Below are positions 1 through 9,001 of a stretch of DNA of 64,000 nucleotides, piece after piece. The stretch lies in assembly GCA_009993955.1 (NCBI GenBank), contig JAACSL010000005.1, positions 62,001 through 126,000 of the forward strand, given 5' to 3'. The notes beneath the pieces are model-generated. The model was given only the letters and a program-made list of their open reading frames with translations, had not been told where the DNA came from and searched no databases. The DNA is from Paraglaciecola sp. (GTDB lineage Bacteria > Pseudomonadota > Gammaproteobacteria > Enterobacterales > Alteromonadaceae). Every line of letters starts with the position of its first letter. Within the stretch, counting starts at the first letter, position 1. Both the position numbers and the translations under genes were made by a program.

Positions 1-1
1 T

Positions 2-229
2 GCAAGCTCCTTACCTCGACCCAAAATGCTCAGTAAAATGCTTGAACTAGTGGCAACCTTGGCTGCAGATTTTGTTTATGTGAGGGTGGACTTATATGCC
101 ACAGACGATGCCATTTATTTTGGTGAGCTTACCTTTACCCCTGGCGCTGGTTTTGAAAAATTTTCACCACTTCAAATTGATGAAGAATGGGGTAAGCTAT
201 ACCAACTTAACATTTATCCTGGCGTATGA
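2..229 (+). CDS. TupA-like ATP-grasp protein, C-terminal fragment
   Basis: This is the 3' end of a gene that enters from the left edge; the reading frame is open from base 2 to the TGA at 227-229. The visible 75 residues contain the segment YVRVDLYATDD followed by IYFGELTFTPGAGFEKF, which is the characteristic end of the TupA-like ATP-grasp family found in capsule and EPS clusters (family knowledge). Such proteins are thought to ligate amino acids or similar groups to a sugar polymer; the actual substrate here is unknown. It converges on the sulfotransferase that ends at 234, leaving four bases between them. The catalytic N-terminal part is outside the window. Confidence 0.75.
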   Translation, partial: ASSLPRPKMLSKMLELVATLAADFVYVRVDLYATDDAIYFGELTFTPGAGFEKFSPLQIDEEWGKLYQLNIYPGV

Positions 230-233
230 AAGG

Positions 234-1043
234 TCAGATTTGTGTACTCCGAGGGAAGTTGCTGGGCAACAATTTAAAACGCACCAAACAACGCCTCAAC
301 GCCTCCACATAACGATATTTTTTGCGACTTCGTAATTCATTTTCAGAGAAATACTCAGGCAGATGACTACGCGTTGTAGATGCCTCAATCCCCGTAAGTG
401 CAGACAACCAAGCTTTATCTGTTTCGTAACCGAATTCAATCAAACTGCCACTAATATCACCATGCGCCTGCAACTGTTGAACGATTCTTGGCAAATGGTG
501 TTTCCAAGCACCAATCCCAGCGCCGCTGATTGGTCTTAGTTGTTTCAGGGCGTGTTGCGACTCAACGGAAGGCTTAGCAACTAAATGATAGTCACTGAAC
601 TTGTAACGCTGTTCTAATGCTGGGATGCGATTAATCAGTAGCCGTTGAATTTTGTCAGGCTCACACGCAAAGTCTTCATAGCGAATCACAATAAATCTAG
701 GATGATGTTGATAAGCTTTAATCAGTGGCGTAAATGCCTGCCAATAACGCAGTGTGCTCCAATACTGTTCTTTATCTTTGCCGTGCTGACTTACCACAGC
801 ATCACGAGGATCACGTAACAAACAAATCACGTACAAACGCGGGTCAACCCGCAGTGAAGGCCAAACGACAAACAAATCGGAAGGATATTTAGTTAAGAAC
901 ATGTCTACCGGTTGACGTGGTCTAGCAAATAATTTGTCTTCGTGTTCCGAAGCATAATCTATGTTGCAGCAAAATTTCATCGCCTCAGCGAGTAAGGTAG
1001 TACCGGTGCGAGGCCCAGAACCAACGATGTGAATGTGCACCAT
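234..1043 (-). CDS. Sulfotransferase family protein
   Basis: Predicted 269-residue sulfotransferase that would transfer sulfate from PAPS to a sugar hydroxyl. The N-terminus carries the PAPS 5'-phosphosulfate loop GSGPRTGTTLL at residues 8-18, and LLRDPRDAVVS at about residues 75-85 resembles the 3'-phosphate loop. I chose the ATG at 1043 because the P-loop strand starts there and because the frame extended to 1136 would run through the end of the upstream gene (stop at 1072). It lies 28 bases downstream of the glycosyltransferase-like gene and is probably co-transcribed with it. In an EPS locus it most likely sulfates the polymer or its precursor; that role is inferred from context. Confidence 0.8.
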   Translation of the reverse strand: MVHIHIVGSGPRTGTTLLAEAMKFCCNIDYASEHEDKLFARPRQPVDMFLTKYPSDLFVVWPSLRVDPRLYVICLLRDPRDAVVSQHGKDKEQYWSTLRYWQAFTPLIKAYQHHPRFIVIRYEDFACEPDKIQRLLINRIPALEQRYKFSDYHLVAKPSVESQHALKQLRPISGAGIGAWKHHLPRIVQQLQAHGDISGSLIEFGYETDKAWLSALTGIEASTTRSHLPEYFSENELRSRKKYRYVEALRRCLVRFKLLPSNFPRSTQI

Positions 1044-1071
1044 AATTAATTCGCCAAACCATTCATCTTCT

Positions 1072-1956
1072 TCAAAAGACCTTATTGCCAGTAATTTTTG
1101 AATACTGCCATTTAGCAAGTGATTGCATGTGGGCAAAAAAATCGCGCAATTTTAGTGCTAAATTTTGTTTGTGCTCAGGAATAAAACTGTAAGGAACATG
1201 GAAGGTATCGCAAAACTTTTTGTCGATTGGCAAGCCCGCATCACCACCCGCCGTTTGAGACACGTTTTCCCCTGTTCCTTGGATCCAGCAAGCAGCACGC
1301 AAAGGAATGGGCTTGGGTTTGCTACCCATATTTTTATAATGCTGATAATTGATCAAATGATTTGAGAGTAAATTGATCACAAAAAACTCTGAAGTAGCAG
1401 CAATTAACGCTTGTTGAGTTGAGGCAGCATCAATGTTGTTTTTGATGTCAGCCACCTTCATTAGAAAATGGTAGTCATAAACAAAAGTAGAACCACAATA
1501 GCGTAATAAGCCCGCGCGTTTTTTATACTCATTTGTTTCTAAATTAACAAAACATCCAGCATCTACATACCAAACCGGTGCAGGTTTACATTGTTCGAAA
1601 AATTTGACGATATCAACATTAACCCAATCATCAGAGTCAACAATGTATACGTAACTAGGATTAAACTGCTTGGCAAAAAGTAAACCAGACAAATATTTGC
1701 TGCCTTTATCGGTAAATTTTTCCACAGGATGGAGCTTGCCATTTACTTTGCTCACGGGTGGAAAGGCAACATGATGAAAATGAATGCGTGGATCTTTCGG
1801 CTCAATATCCGGCACTCGATTACACACCACCACTATTTTAAAGTGCTCGCTCGTTTGTCCGAGTAAGGAGTGCAAGGTCGTACTCAGCAGACGCTCTACA
1901 GTGGCGTAGTCATTTGCTGTGTCTGGATGTTTTAAGGCCAATAAAAAAACAAACAT
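1072..1956 (-). CDS. Glycosyltransferase family 2-like protein
   Basis: 294-residue protein with a GT-A style N-terminal fold: an FVFLLALKHP strand, a second strand IVVVCN at 41-46, and the metal-binding acidic motif VDSDDW at 106-111, typical of GT2-like enzymes. It lacks the usual VSVIIPTYN opening, so it is a divergent member. A relative with the same layout (strand, charged loop, DADD, CGST segment) is encoded at 23314-24093; both share a YCGS motif and a late GDN or GEN-VS segment, so they look like paralogues in one locus. Start is the ATG at 1956. It is first in a minus-strand pair with the sulfotransferase. The transferred sugar cannot be told from sequence. Confidence 0.7.
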   Translation of the reverse strand: MFVFLLALKHPDTANDYATVERLLSTTLHSLLGQTSEHFKIVVVCNRVPDIEPKDPRIHFHHVAFPPVSKVNGKLHPVEKFTDKGSKYLSGLLFAKQFNPSYVYIVDSDDWVNVDIVKFFEQCKPAPVWYVDAGCFVNLETNEYKKRAGLLRYCGSTFVYDYHFLMKVADIKNNIDAASTQQALIAATSEFFVINLLSNHLINYQHYKNMGSKPKPIPLRAACWIQGTGENVSQTAGGDAGLPIDKKFCDTFHVPYSFIPEHKQNLALKLRDFFAHMQSLAKWQYSKITGNKVF

Positions 1957-2179
1957 GAGTTCCCCAGTTGAAAGTTCATTTAAAATGAATTTCAGTGATT
2001 GCTGCTTTGTGCTTAAGTTGTATTTAATGATAAAAGCTCAGCACTTACAATAAATTGCGCCGGTGCTCAGAGTTTTTTTGTATTTCCATTCAGTATGTTA
2101 AGGAATGATGTAATAATCTTGGCAAGAGTCGTGGTGGTCAGCCCTTGCCGAATCAAGCAGAAGCACAGTAAGTACATAC
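1957..2179. promoter_or_regulatory. Divergent promoter region
   Basis: 223-base AT-rich gap between the minus-strand glycosyltransferase-like gene and the plus-strand GNAT gene. It must hold promoters for both directions. I see no clear sigma70 pair, operator repeat or RNA gene in it. Confidence 0.4.
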
Positions 2180-3289
2180 ATGGAATCTACGCAGAAAGTC
2201 GTCACGCAGTTCGACAGCCATTTTTCAATTGATGAGCTCCAACACCAGTGGGAAAAATTAAGTCTTCAAACTAAACCCAATGTTTATTTGGATTGGCGCT
2301 GGATAAAGACTTGGCTCACTGTGTTTGCCAGCAAACCACTGTTACTGCGCTGTCAACTCAACGATGAAACAATTGGTCTCGCCCTCTTTGATCAAACAAG
2401 CGCTAGGGTATTTAAATGTCAAAATATTCAACAGTTGTGGTTACACCGTTGCGGGAACGAGCGGGCTGATCAAATCTGGATCGAACAGAACGACTTTTTA
2501 CTGAGTCAGGCTCACCGCAGTCTTGCATTAAACAGCATGTTGCAGGCTTTGGATTCAAGCACTGATATGTGGCAGGAGATCTACATAGGCCTGAGTGATG
2601 AGCAAACGCTGCAGCCTTGGCTAGAAGTGTTCCCCCACTATCGTTGTGACGTTTCAGCCATGAGTTACCTAGCTGACTTACAAAATATTGATGATATCGA
2701 CGCCTACAAAACACAATTGTCAAAAAATACCCGTGCACAAATCAATCGCTCAATCAAACTGTTGTCACAGCATGGCAAGATCAACCTTGAGTTAGCCGGT
2801 GATCTCGATAGTAAAAAAAGTTATTTTGCCGACATGGCAAGCTTACACAAACGACGTTGGGCCAATACTGAATTTGGCAGTGGCTTTGATAACCCCCTCT
2901 TTACACAATTTCACCAAGAATTAATCTACAACGACCTCGATAATAGCTTTACTCATCTTTATCGCTTGTCATTAGAACAAACTACATTAGGATATGTTTA
3001 CTTGCTTTTGGATAGTCATGGTTGGAATTTTTACTTATCTGCCCTTGAACTGAATAATGATAATAAAATTAAAGTAGGCATGGTCGTTCATATAATGTTA
3101 ATCGAAAAAGCCATTACCGCAGGGCAAAAGTACTACAACTTCTTGGCGGGTGATGCGCAATATAAACAATCGCTCAGTAATACCCTTGCCACCTCAGAGC
3201 AACTTCTATGCTTTTATCGGCCCACTGTACTCTTGCGTTTGCGTGAAAAGCTGCGTCAACTCAAACACGTATTCACACGTTCAAGTTGA
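2180..3289 (+). CDS. GNAT/FemAB-like acetyltransferase (CelD/BcsL type)
   Basis: 369-residue protein resembling the Acetyltransf_6 (CelD/BcsL, FemAB-like) group. The first half has the W-R-W-I-K-T-W segment near residues 40-48 typical of this family, and the second half carries the GNAT-like core (SIKLLSQHGKINLELA, HKRRW, YNFLAGDAQYKQSLS). Such enzymes acylate or aminoacylate sugars in EPS biosynthesis. It begins a long plus-strand run of EPS genes; the next gene begins 18 bases later. The ribosome binding site is weak. A second FemAB-like protein at 8998-10038 belongs to a different subfamily. Confidence 0.7.
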   Translation: MESTQKVVTQFDSHFSIDELQHQWEKLSLQTKPNVYLDWRWIKTWLTVFASKPLLLRCQLNDETIGLALFDQTSARVFKCQNIQQLWLHRCGNERADQIWIEQNDFLLSQAHRSLALNSMLQALDSSTDMWQEIYIGLSDEQTLQPWLEVFPHYRCDVSAMSYLADLQNIDDIDAYKTQLSKNTRAQINRSIKLLSQHGKINLELAGDLDSKKSYFADMASLHKRRWANTEFGSGFDNPLFTQFHQELIYNDLDNSFTHLYRLSLEQTTLGYVYLLLDSHGWNFYLSALELNNDNKIKVGMVVHIMLIEKAITAGQKYYNFLAGDAQYKQSLSNTLATSEQLLCFYRPTVLLRLREKLRQLKHVFTRSS

Positions 3290-3307
3290 TTGGAGTAGCA
3301 AGCAAAG

Positions 3308-5908
3308 ATGCAAGCAACCTTTAGTATTCCTTTAGACCTGAACATTGAACAACAAGACGCAGAATACTTGTGCGAAACAGGCGTAGCATTACCCTTTGGC
3401 TTGGTTAAAACGATCAAGCAAGTGCGGTTGAGCAATGATCAAACAACACTAGATTGTTTTGTAAGACCACTGAGTTATTGGCCAGATAAATCAATAAAGT
3501 GGTTGTATGTGGGCCACCTTACGCCACACATGTCCTCGCAGACATTACGTTTGTTGGTGATGAAAGATGAGGTTGAGGTCACTGAGCCTGCAAAATACGA
3601 GGGTATTCGCTTCAACAAACAAGCCGATATGTTTGGTATCGAGTTTGGCAAAATTAAACAACAAGTCGCGCTGAGTCCCTTCAATTTTGTTTCTAGCCTA
3701 AATGTTGATGGCCAGCCACTGAGCATTGAAAATGGCCAACTCGTAGTCGAAGATAGCGAAGGAAAGGTGCTTAGTGCCCAAGTAGAACAAGTAAATTGCG
3801 AAGAATACTTGTGCCCAAACTCCGGCAACATCATGGCGCTCGACGTGGTGTTTTCCGGTATTTTAGCCACAAGCCAAGCCACAAACACCCTGCAATTTTG
3901 TATTACCGCAAGGTATTTTGCACAATCCTCAGCCATTAAACTAAGCTGCAGTTTGCACAATACTCAAGCTGCACATCACCCTGCCGGTAAATGGGACTTA
4001 GGCGACCCTGGCTCAGTATTACTGGGCAAATTTGCCTTACGTTTCTCAATCACCCACCACACAACAATTTGCTACCAAAGTGAAATTGGTACTGAATGCC
4101 ATGATGCAAAGAGTATTCACATTCAGCAAAACAGCAGCGCCGGTAAAAACTGGCAGAGCCCCGTGCATGTTGACAAACAAAACCGCCCCTCGCTTGGGTT
4201 AAAGGGTTATGTTTTGCAGCACAACGCCGAGCGTACTGAGGTTGCAAAACGCGCCAACCCACTCATTTCCGTAGGTTTTGCACAACACACTCTCTGCGCC
4301 TACATGGATAATTTTTGGCAGGCTTTCCCAAGTGCATTAGAGGTGAATCACGAAACCCTTGAACTGAGTTTTTTACCAACCATGCATGCCGGTTTGTTGC
4401 ACGAGCTGCAAGGTGGCGAAAAAATAGGTAAAAGCGCTACCCTGCGCTTTTCGAGCAATGGCAAAACGCTGAAACGCTTGGTGTCTGTGCCTATGCGACC
4501 TGAACCACAGTGGCTTGCTAAAACCAAGTGTTTACCTTGGTTTGGCCCGGCTCTACCAGAATCCGATATCATGCAGTTAGTTTCTGCAGGTTTAAAGGGC
4601 AAGACTAACTTCATAGAAAAACGCGAAATAGCCGACGAATTTGGCTGGCGTAATTTTGGCGATTTATGGGCAGACCATGAAGCCGACGGCAGCAAAAGCG
4701 ATAGTCTGTTTGTCTCACATTACAATAATCAATATGACCCCATATACGGGTTTTTACGCCAGTATTTGTTGACGGGAGAGGCCGCTTGGTTTGCGTTGGG
4801 TCACGAGTTGGCTGAACACGTTAAACATGTCGATATCTACCACACACAAGCCGATAAAGCAGAATATAACGGCGGGTTGTTCTGGCATACCGATCATTAT
4901 TTGCAGGCTTTCACTGCCACACATCGCTCCTACTCTAAACATCAAGAGAGTAATGCCTATCAAGATCATGCTGGGGGCGGTGGGCCAGGCGGACAACATT
5001 GTTATACCACGGGTTTGATGTTGCATTATTTTCTCACCGGTTCACCATCCAGCCGACAGGCCGTGATGACCCTTGCTGATTGGATCACACATGTGTACGA
5101 GGGAAGCGGCTGCCTATTAGAAGTTTTATTAGCCTTTAAAAATCGATATCAAGCCGGAATTAAAGACATCTTTTGTGAACGCTATCCCCTTGATCGTGGC
5201 ACAGCAAATTACATGGTTGCCTTGATGGATTGTTATGAACTCAGCGCTGAACCAACCTACCTACAGCGTGTTAATCATATTATTCAACATACTGTGCACC
5301 CAAATGATGACATTGAGACACGCAATCTTGCCAATGTTGAAGCAACGTGGTTTTACACGGTATTTCTGCAAGGTATTTGTCGCTTTTTAGGCATTAAAGA
5401 AGCCTTGCAACAATTTGATGCGTCGTTTTTTTATGCGCGGGACGCTTTATTGCATTACGCAAACTGGATGCTGCACAACGAATACCCCTATTTAGAAAAA
5501 CCCAGCATTCTCGAATATCCCAACCAAACCTGGACTGCGCAGGATATGCGCAAGGTCCACATATTTGCGGCTGCCTACTATTATGATCCCGAGCATAACC
5601 AGGCTTTTTTAGACCAAGCGACGCACTTTCAAAGCTATGTGGTTGGGCAGCTTAGTACTGATGAAACACGAGAATATACTCGGATCTTAGCGTTGTTGAT
5701 GCAAAACCAAGGGCCAGTAGAATATTACTCAACTCAACAATGCCAGGCCCCAAACAAAGCGTTTTATCAAACTTGGCCTCGTTCAGCAGAGCAACAGCGA
5801 AGCCAGCTGAAAGGGCTTTTTGTGGTGTTTTGCCAACGTTTATTGCGTTTATCCATCCGTCAAGAATTGACCTGGCTAAAAACGCGTTTGCCCAAACGTA
5901 ACCATTAA
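3308..5908 (+). CDS. Large YetA/PcRGLX-like putative polysaccharide lyase
   Basis: 866-residue protein. The N-terminal region (about 1-110) resembles the RIFT-barrel domain of exo-rhamnogalacturonan lyase-like proteins (YetA/PcRGLX): the family signature 'WPDGSIKW' appears as WPDKSIKW at 58-65. The middle is beta-rich, and from about residue 400 the protein is helical with many aromatic, His and Asp residues (for example WADHEADG, HTDHYLQAF, a Gly-rich GGGGPGGQH stretch), consistent with an (alpha/alpha) barrel catalytic module. No signal peptide is visible, so it may act in the cytoplasm or leave by another route. In an EPS cluster it could trim or degrade the polymer. The activity is inferred from distant resemblance only. 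Confidence 0.55.
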   Translation: MQATFSIPLDLNIEQQDAEYLCETGVALPFGLVKTIKQVRLSNDQTTLDCFVRPLSYWPDKSIKWLYVGHLTPHMSSQTLRLLVMKDEVEVTEPAKYEGIRFNKQADMFGIEFGKIKQQVALSPFNFVSSLNVDGQPLSIENGQLVVEDSEGKVLSAQVEQVNCEEYLCPNSGNIMALDVVFSGILATSQATNTLQFCITARYFAQSSAIKLSCSLHNTQAAHHPAGKWDLGDPGSVLLGKFALRFSITHHTTICYQSEIGTECHDAKSIHIQQNSSAGKNWQSPVHVDKQNRPSLGLKGYVLQHNAERTEVAKRANPLISVGFAQHTLCAYMDNFWQAFPSALEVNHETLELSFLPTMHAGLLHELQGGEKIGKSATLRFSSNGKTLKRLVSVPMRPEPQWLAKTKCLPWFGPALPESDIMQLVSAGLKGKTNFIEKREIADEFGWRNFGDLWADHEADGSKSDSLFVSHYNNQYDPIYGFLRQYLLTGEAAWFALGHELAEHVKHVDIYHTQADKAEYNGGLFWHTDHYLQAFTATHRSYSKHQESNAYQDHAGGGGPGGQHCYTTGLMLHYFLTGSPSSRQAVMTLADWITHVYEGSGCLLEVLLAFKNRYQAGIKDIFCERYPLDRGTANYMVALMDCYELSAEPTYLQRVNHIIQHTVHPNDDIETRNLANVEATWFYTVFLQGICRFLGIKEALQQFDASFFYARDALLHYANWMLHNEYPYLEKPSILEYPNQTWTAQDMRKVHIFAAAYYYDPEHNQAFLDQATHFQSYVVGQLSTDETREYTRILALLMQNQGPVEYYSTQQCQAPNKAFYQTWPRSAEQQRSQLKGLFVVFCQRLLRLSIRQELTWLKTRLPKRNH

Positions 5909-5921
5909 AAAAGGATTGAAG

Positions 5922-6887
5922 GTGAGCATACAGGTTTCTTTCATCATCCCGCACAAAGGCAGATTCGAGATGTTAATCGCGACACTTGAGTCCATTGCGC
6001 GGCAGGATTTTGAGCCTTACAAGATGGAAGTGGTGGTGGTTAGTCAAACCCCTGAAATCCAACAAGCACAGTTAAGCACACATGATTCGTTGAATTTAAG
6101 CGTACAGGTAGCCGAGCAAAGTCTGACCATTTCGGCACTGCGTAATTTAGGCGCAAAAACAGCCAAGGGCGAGTACTTGGCTTTTTTAGATGCCGACGTA
6201 GCCCTCTCAGATAACTGGATACATGCCATGTTGTCCTTACTCAATCAGCAAGGCACGCAACGCGCCATCGCAAGTGCCGTGCAGATAAGTGGTGACAACC
6301 CGCCGCCACTGGAATTAATTCGTACTCACCTCAGTAATGCGGAAACAGACTGCAATGTGGCTTTTTTACCGGGTCGAAATTTGTTTATGCGCCGCACAAC
6401 CTTTGACCAAGTTGGCGGATTCCCCGAACACTTGATCACCTGTGAAGATTATTACTTTACCGATCAAGCCGCTAAATTAGGCGAACTTTATTACAGTTCA
6501 ACCGCCAGTTATGTGCATCTGGGAGAGGACAAAATATTCAAAGACATGTTCAAAAAAGAAATTTGGCGTGGTCAGTCTAATTTGCAATCATTGCAAGGAC
6601 GCACAGTACCGCTGCGAGAAATTCCAAGCTTAGTGGTACCCATCGCCATTTTTGGTGCTTTGCTGGCCAGTCTGTTGTGTTTGTTGTTAGCTTGGCACCA
6701 ACTTGCTGCTGTGATGTTTGGTCTGGCCTTGTTGCCTGTTGTAGTATACAGCTTACGGCTTTATGGTTTGGCGCGTAATGAAGTCAGTTTATGGCAAATC
6801 ATCAAATTTTATGCCTTGTATTTTCCAGCCAGAGCAATTGGTACGATTGCTGGTCTGTTCCAATCTATCCAAACTAGAAGCCATTAA
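5922..6887 (+). CDS. Glycosyltransferase family 2 with C-terminal membrane segments
   Basis: 321-residue inverting glycosyltransferase of the GT2 type. It opens with the GT-A strand VSFIIPHKGR, has the nucleotide-sugar/metal motif FLDADVAL at about 88-95, and ends with two or three hydrophobic segments (about residues 235-300) that would anchor it in the inner membrane. I prefer the GTG at 5922 to the TTG at 5916, because the AGGA at 5912-5915 then sits six bases upstream; for the TTG it would be immediately adjacent. It is part of a tightly packed run, with the next ATG starting on the base after its stop codon. Confidence 0.8.
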   Translation: MSIQVSFIIPHKGRFEMLIATLESIARQDFEPYKMEVVVVSQTPEIQQAQLSTHDSLNLSVQVAEQSLTISALRNLGAKTAKGEYLAFLDADVALSDNWIHAMLSLLNQQGTQRAIASAVQISGDNPPPLELIRTHLSNAETDCNVAFLPGRNLFMRRTTFDQVGGFPEHLITCEDYYFTDQAAKLGELYYSSTASYVHLGEDKIFKDMFKKEIWRGQSNLQSLQGRTVPLREIPSLVVPIAIFGALLASLLCLLLAWHQLAAVMFGLALLPVVVYSLRLYGLARNEVSLWQIIKFYALYFPARAIGTIAGLFQSIQTRSH

Positions 6888-8009
6888 ATGAAACAAGCCA
6901 CCACAATCAATGTTTTACAGTTTATCTGCCCGACGGGATTTTATGGCGCAGAGCGTTGGATCTTGGCCTTGGCCAAACACCTGCCAGCAGACGTGCGCTG
7001 TGATCTCGCGGTTACCCAAGAAAACGATAGAGAAACACTGGAGATAGTCAAACACTACCAACAACTTGGTCTAACAACCCACGAATTGCCTATGGCGGGC
7101 CGCTTTGATTGGCGTGTCGTCAACAAACTTGTGACCTTAATAAAAAGTCAAAATATTCATCTCATTCACACCCATGGTTATAAATCAGATATTTTAGGGG
7201 TGTTAGCCGCCAGAAAAGCCGGTATTCCCTGTATTGTCACCCCACATGGCTTTGAAAACTCCAGCGATCTGAAATTAAGGTTATTTATTTGGCTGGGTAA
7301 TCAGGCCATGCGTTTTGCCACCAAAGTTGTCCCCCTCTCGGAACAATTATGTGAAGACGTCAAGCGCTTCGGTGTACCTGCGAATAAAGTAATGTTAATT
7401 CGCAATGGTGTGGATTTGTCTGAGGTTGAAGCAGCAGCCAAGCAACCTAACGAGCAAAGCTACCCAGAAAAACGCATTGGTTTTATCGGGCAAATGATCA
7501 GTCGTAAGAATATTCGCCACATCTTGGACATATTTCAAAACGTACACCGAAAGTTTCCTGCCACCCGGCTAATTTTGTTGGGCGATGGCGAATCAAGAGC
7601 AGAACTGGAAGACTACGCCAAGACCTTGGATTGTCACAGCCATATTGAATTTTTGGGCTTTCGCGATGACAGACTTGCGTTATTGAAGTCCTTTGATCTA
7701 TTTGTGATGACATCCACTTTAGAAGGAATTCCGCGCTGCCTAATGGAAGCCACCGCAATGGGCATACCCGTTGCGGCCTACGACATTCCTGGTATCGATA
7801 AACTCATTGAGCACCAAAAGACGGGCTTGCTGGCCCCCTTAAATGATAAAGATACCTTACAACAATATTGGGAAAAATTATTGTTCAACGATGAATATGC
7901 CCAGCAGATTGCTGAAGCAGCCAAAGCTTTTGTCAATCAGCATTATTCTGGGCAAAGGATGGCAGACGAATATGCTGTATTGTTTAACCAGATGTTGGGT
8001 ACTGCCTAA
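6888..8009 (+). CDS. Glycosyltransferase family 4 protein
   Basis: 373-residue GT-B fold retaining glycosyltransferase. The N-terminal Rossmann domain has LQFICPTGFYGAERW and IHTHGYKSD, and the C-terminal GT1/GT4 domain has RKNIRHILDIF, LLGDGESRAELE, the donor-binding VMTSTLEGIPRCLMEA segment and a GLLAPLND loop. It begins directly after the GT2 stop codon, and its own stop overlaps the start of the deacetylase gene by one base, so translation is probably coupled. Acceptor and donor sugars are unknown. Confidence 0.85.
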   Translation: MKQATTINVLQFICPTGFYGAERWILALAKHLPADVRCDLAVTQENDRETLEIVKHYQQLGLTTHELPMAGRFDWRVVNKLVTLIKSQNIHLIHTHGYKSDILGVLAARKAGIPCIVTPHGFENSSDLKLRLFIWLGNQAMRFATKVVPLSEQLCEDVKRFGVPANKVMLIRNGVDLSEVEAAAKQPNEQSYPEKRIGFIGQMISRKNIRHILDIFQNVHRKFPATRLILLGDGESRAELEDYAKTLDCHSHIEFLGFRDDRLALLKSFDLFVMTSTLEGIPRCLMEATAMGIPVAAYDIPGIDKLIEHQKTGLLAPLNDKDTLQQYWEKLLFNDEYAQQIAEAAKAFVNQHYSGQRMADEYAVLFNQMLGTA

Positions 8010-9001
8010 TGGCTAAGGCAGCGACACAACCTGTGCTGTTTGTTTTGTCTGTGGATACAGAAGAGCAATGGGATTGGTCTGGCCCCTTTCCGCAGAAAAA
8101 CTTCAATGTATCTAACGTTGAACAGTTGCCTGCCTTTCAAGAAATTTGTGCCAGTAGTGGCATAAAACCCACGTATTTTGTTGATTATGCGGTGGCTGAA
8201 AGTCAGCAATGTAGCCAAATACTAAAACAAATATTGGCCACGGAGCAGGCTGAAATAGGTGCACATTTGCATCCTTGGTGTAACCCGCCGTATTTTGGTG
8301 ACACCGACGAAGCTAGCTCGCATGTGGTTAATCTTCCAGTAGAGCAGGTCAGACAAAAACTGCAAAGCCTAGTGACCTTGCTTAGCGAAAAATTTGGGCA
8401 AGCACCTAAAGCGTTTCGTACCGGTCGTTGGGGTATTGACGCAAATGTCATGCAACTGTTGGTTGAACAAGGATTCACGGTAGATTCCAGTGTTTATCCG
8501 TATTACAAAAACGAATACTTTTCGTGTCACGGCGCACCCGAACTGCCCTATTGGCCAGATTTAAGCAATCCTTTACTAGCGGCGAACCAACAGCACATTT
8601 TTGAATTACCCATTACCGCTGGTTTTAATTGGCATAACCAGCAACTCGCCAATCGCGTTCATCAATGTCTGTCTCATCCTTGGATAAATTGGTGCCATTT
8701 AATCGGCCTTGCCTGGCATACCAAGTTATTACGCAAGACTTATTTGAGTCCTGAATTGAGCAGCTTAACGGATATGCAAAATTTGGTAGATGTGCGTATG
8801 CGTAATGGGGTGCCGGTGTTGCATGTATTTTTACATAGCTCTTCGTTGGTGGATAACCCCAATAGTTTGGTAGGCAATAACAATGCCTTTCACTATCTCA
8901 CCTCAACGCTTCAAGAGTTATTTGCATATGTGCAAGACCGTTACGACGTGAAATGCTGCACGATTTCTGAAGCCAGCCTACTGTTGAATAAGGCCTTATG
9001 A
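8009..9001 (+). CDS. Polysaccharide deacetylase-like protein
   Basis: 330-residue protein of the carbohydrate esterase 4/NodB superfamily. Features visible are the metal and catalytic motif SVDTEEQWDW (14-23), the His-containing motif AHLHPW, and FRTGRWG, which fits the third NodB motif. No signal peptide is seen, so it is likely cytoplasmic and could act on lipid-linked or nucleotide-linked sugars. It overlaps both neighbours (TAATG at 8007-8011 and ATGA at 8998-9001), which argues for one operon. It differs from the XrtA-type deacetylase encoded at 33165-34007. Confidence 0.75.
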   Translation: MAKAATQPVLFVLSVDTEEQWDWSGPFPQKNFNVSNVEQLPAFQEICASSGIKPTYFVDYAVAESQQCSQILKQILATEQAEIGAHLHPWCNPPYFGDTDEASSHVVNLPVEQVRQKLQSLVTLLSEKFGQAPKAFRTGRWGIDANVMQLLVEQGFTVDSSVYPYYKNEYFSCHGAPELPYWPDLSNPLLAANQQHIFELPITAGFNWHNQQLANRVHQCLSHPWINWCHLIGLAWHTKLLRKTYLSPELSSLTDMQNLVDVRMRNGVPVLHVFLHSSSLVDNPNSLVGNNNAFHYLTSTLQELFAYVQDRYDVKCCTISEASLLLNKAL

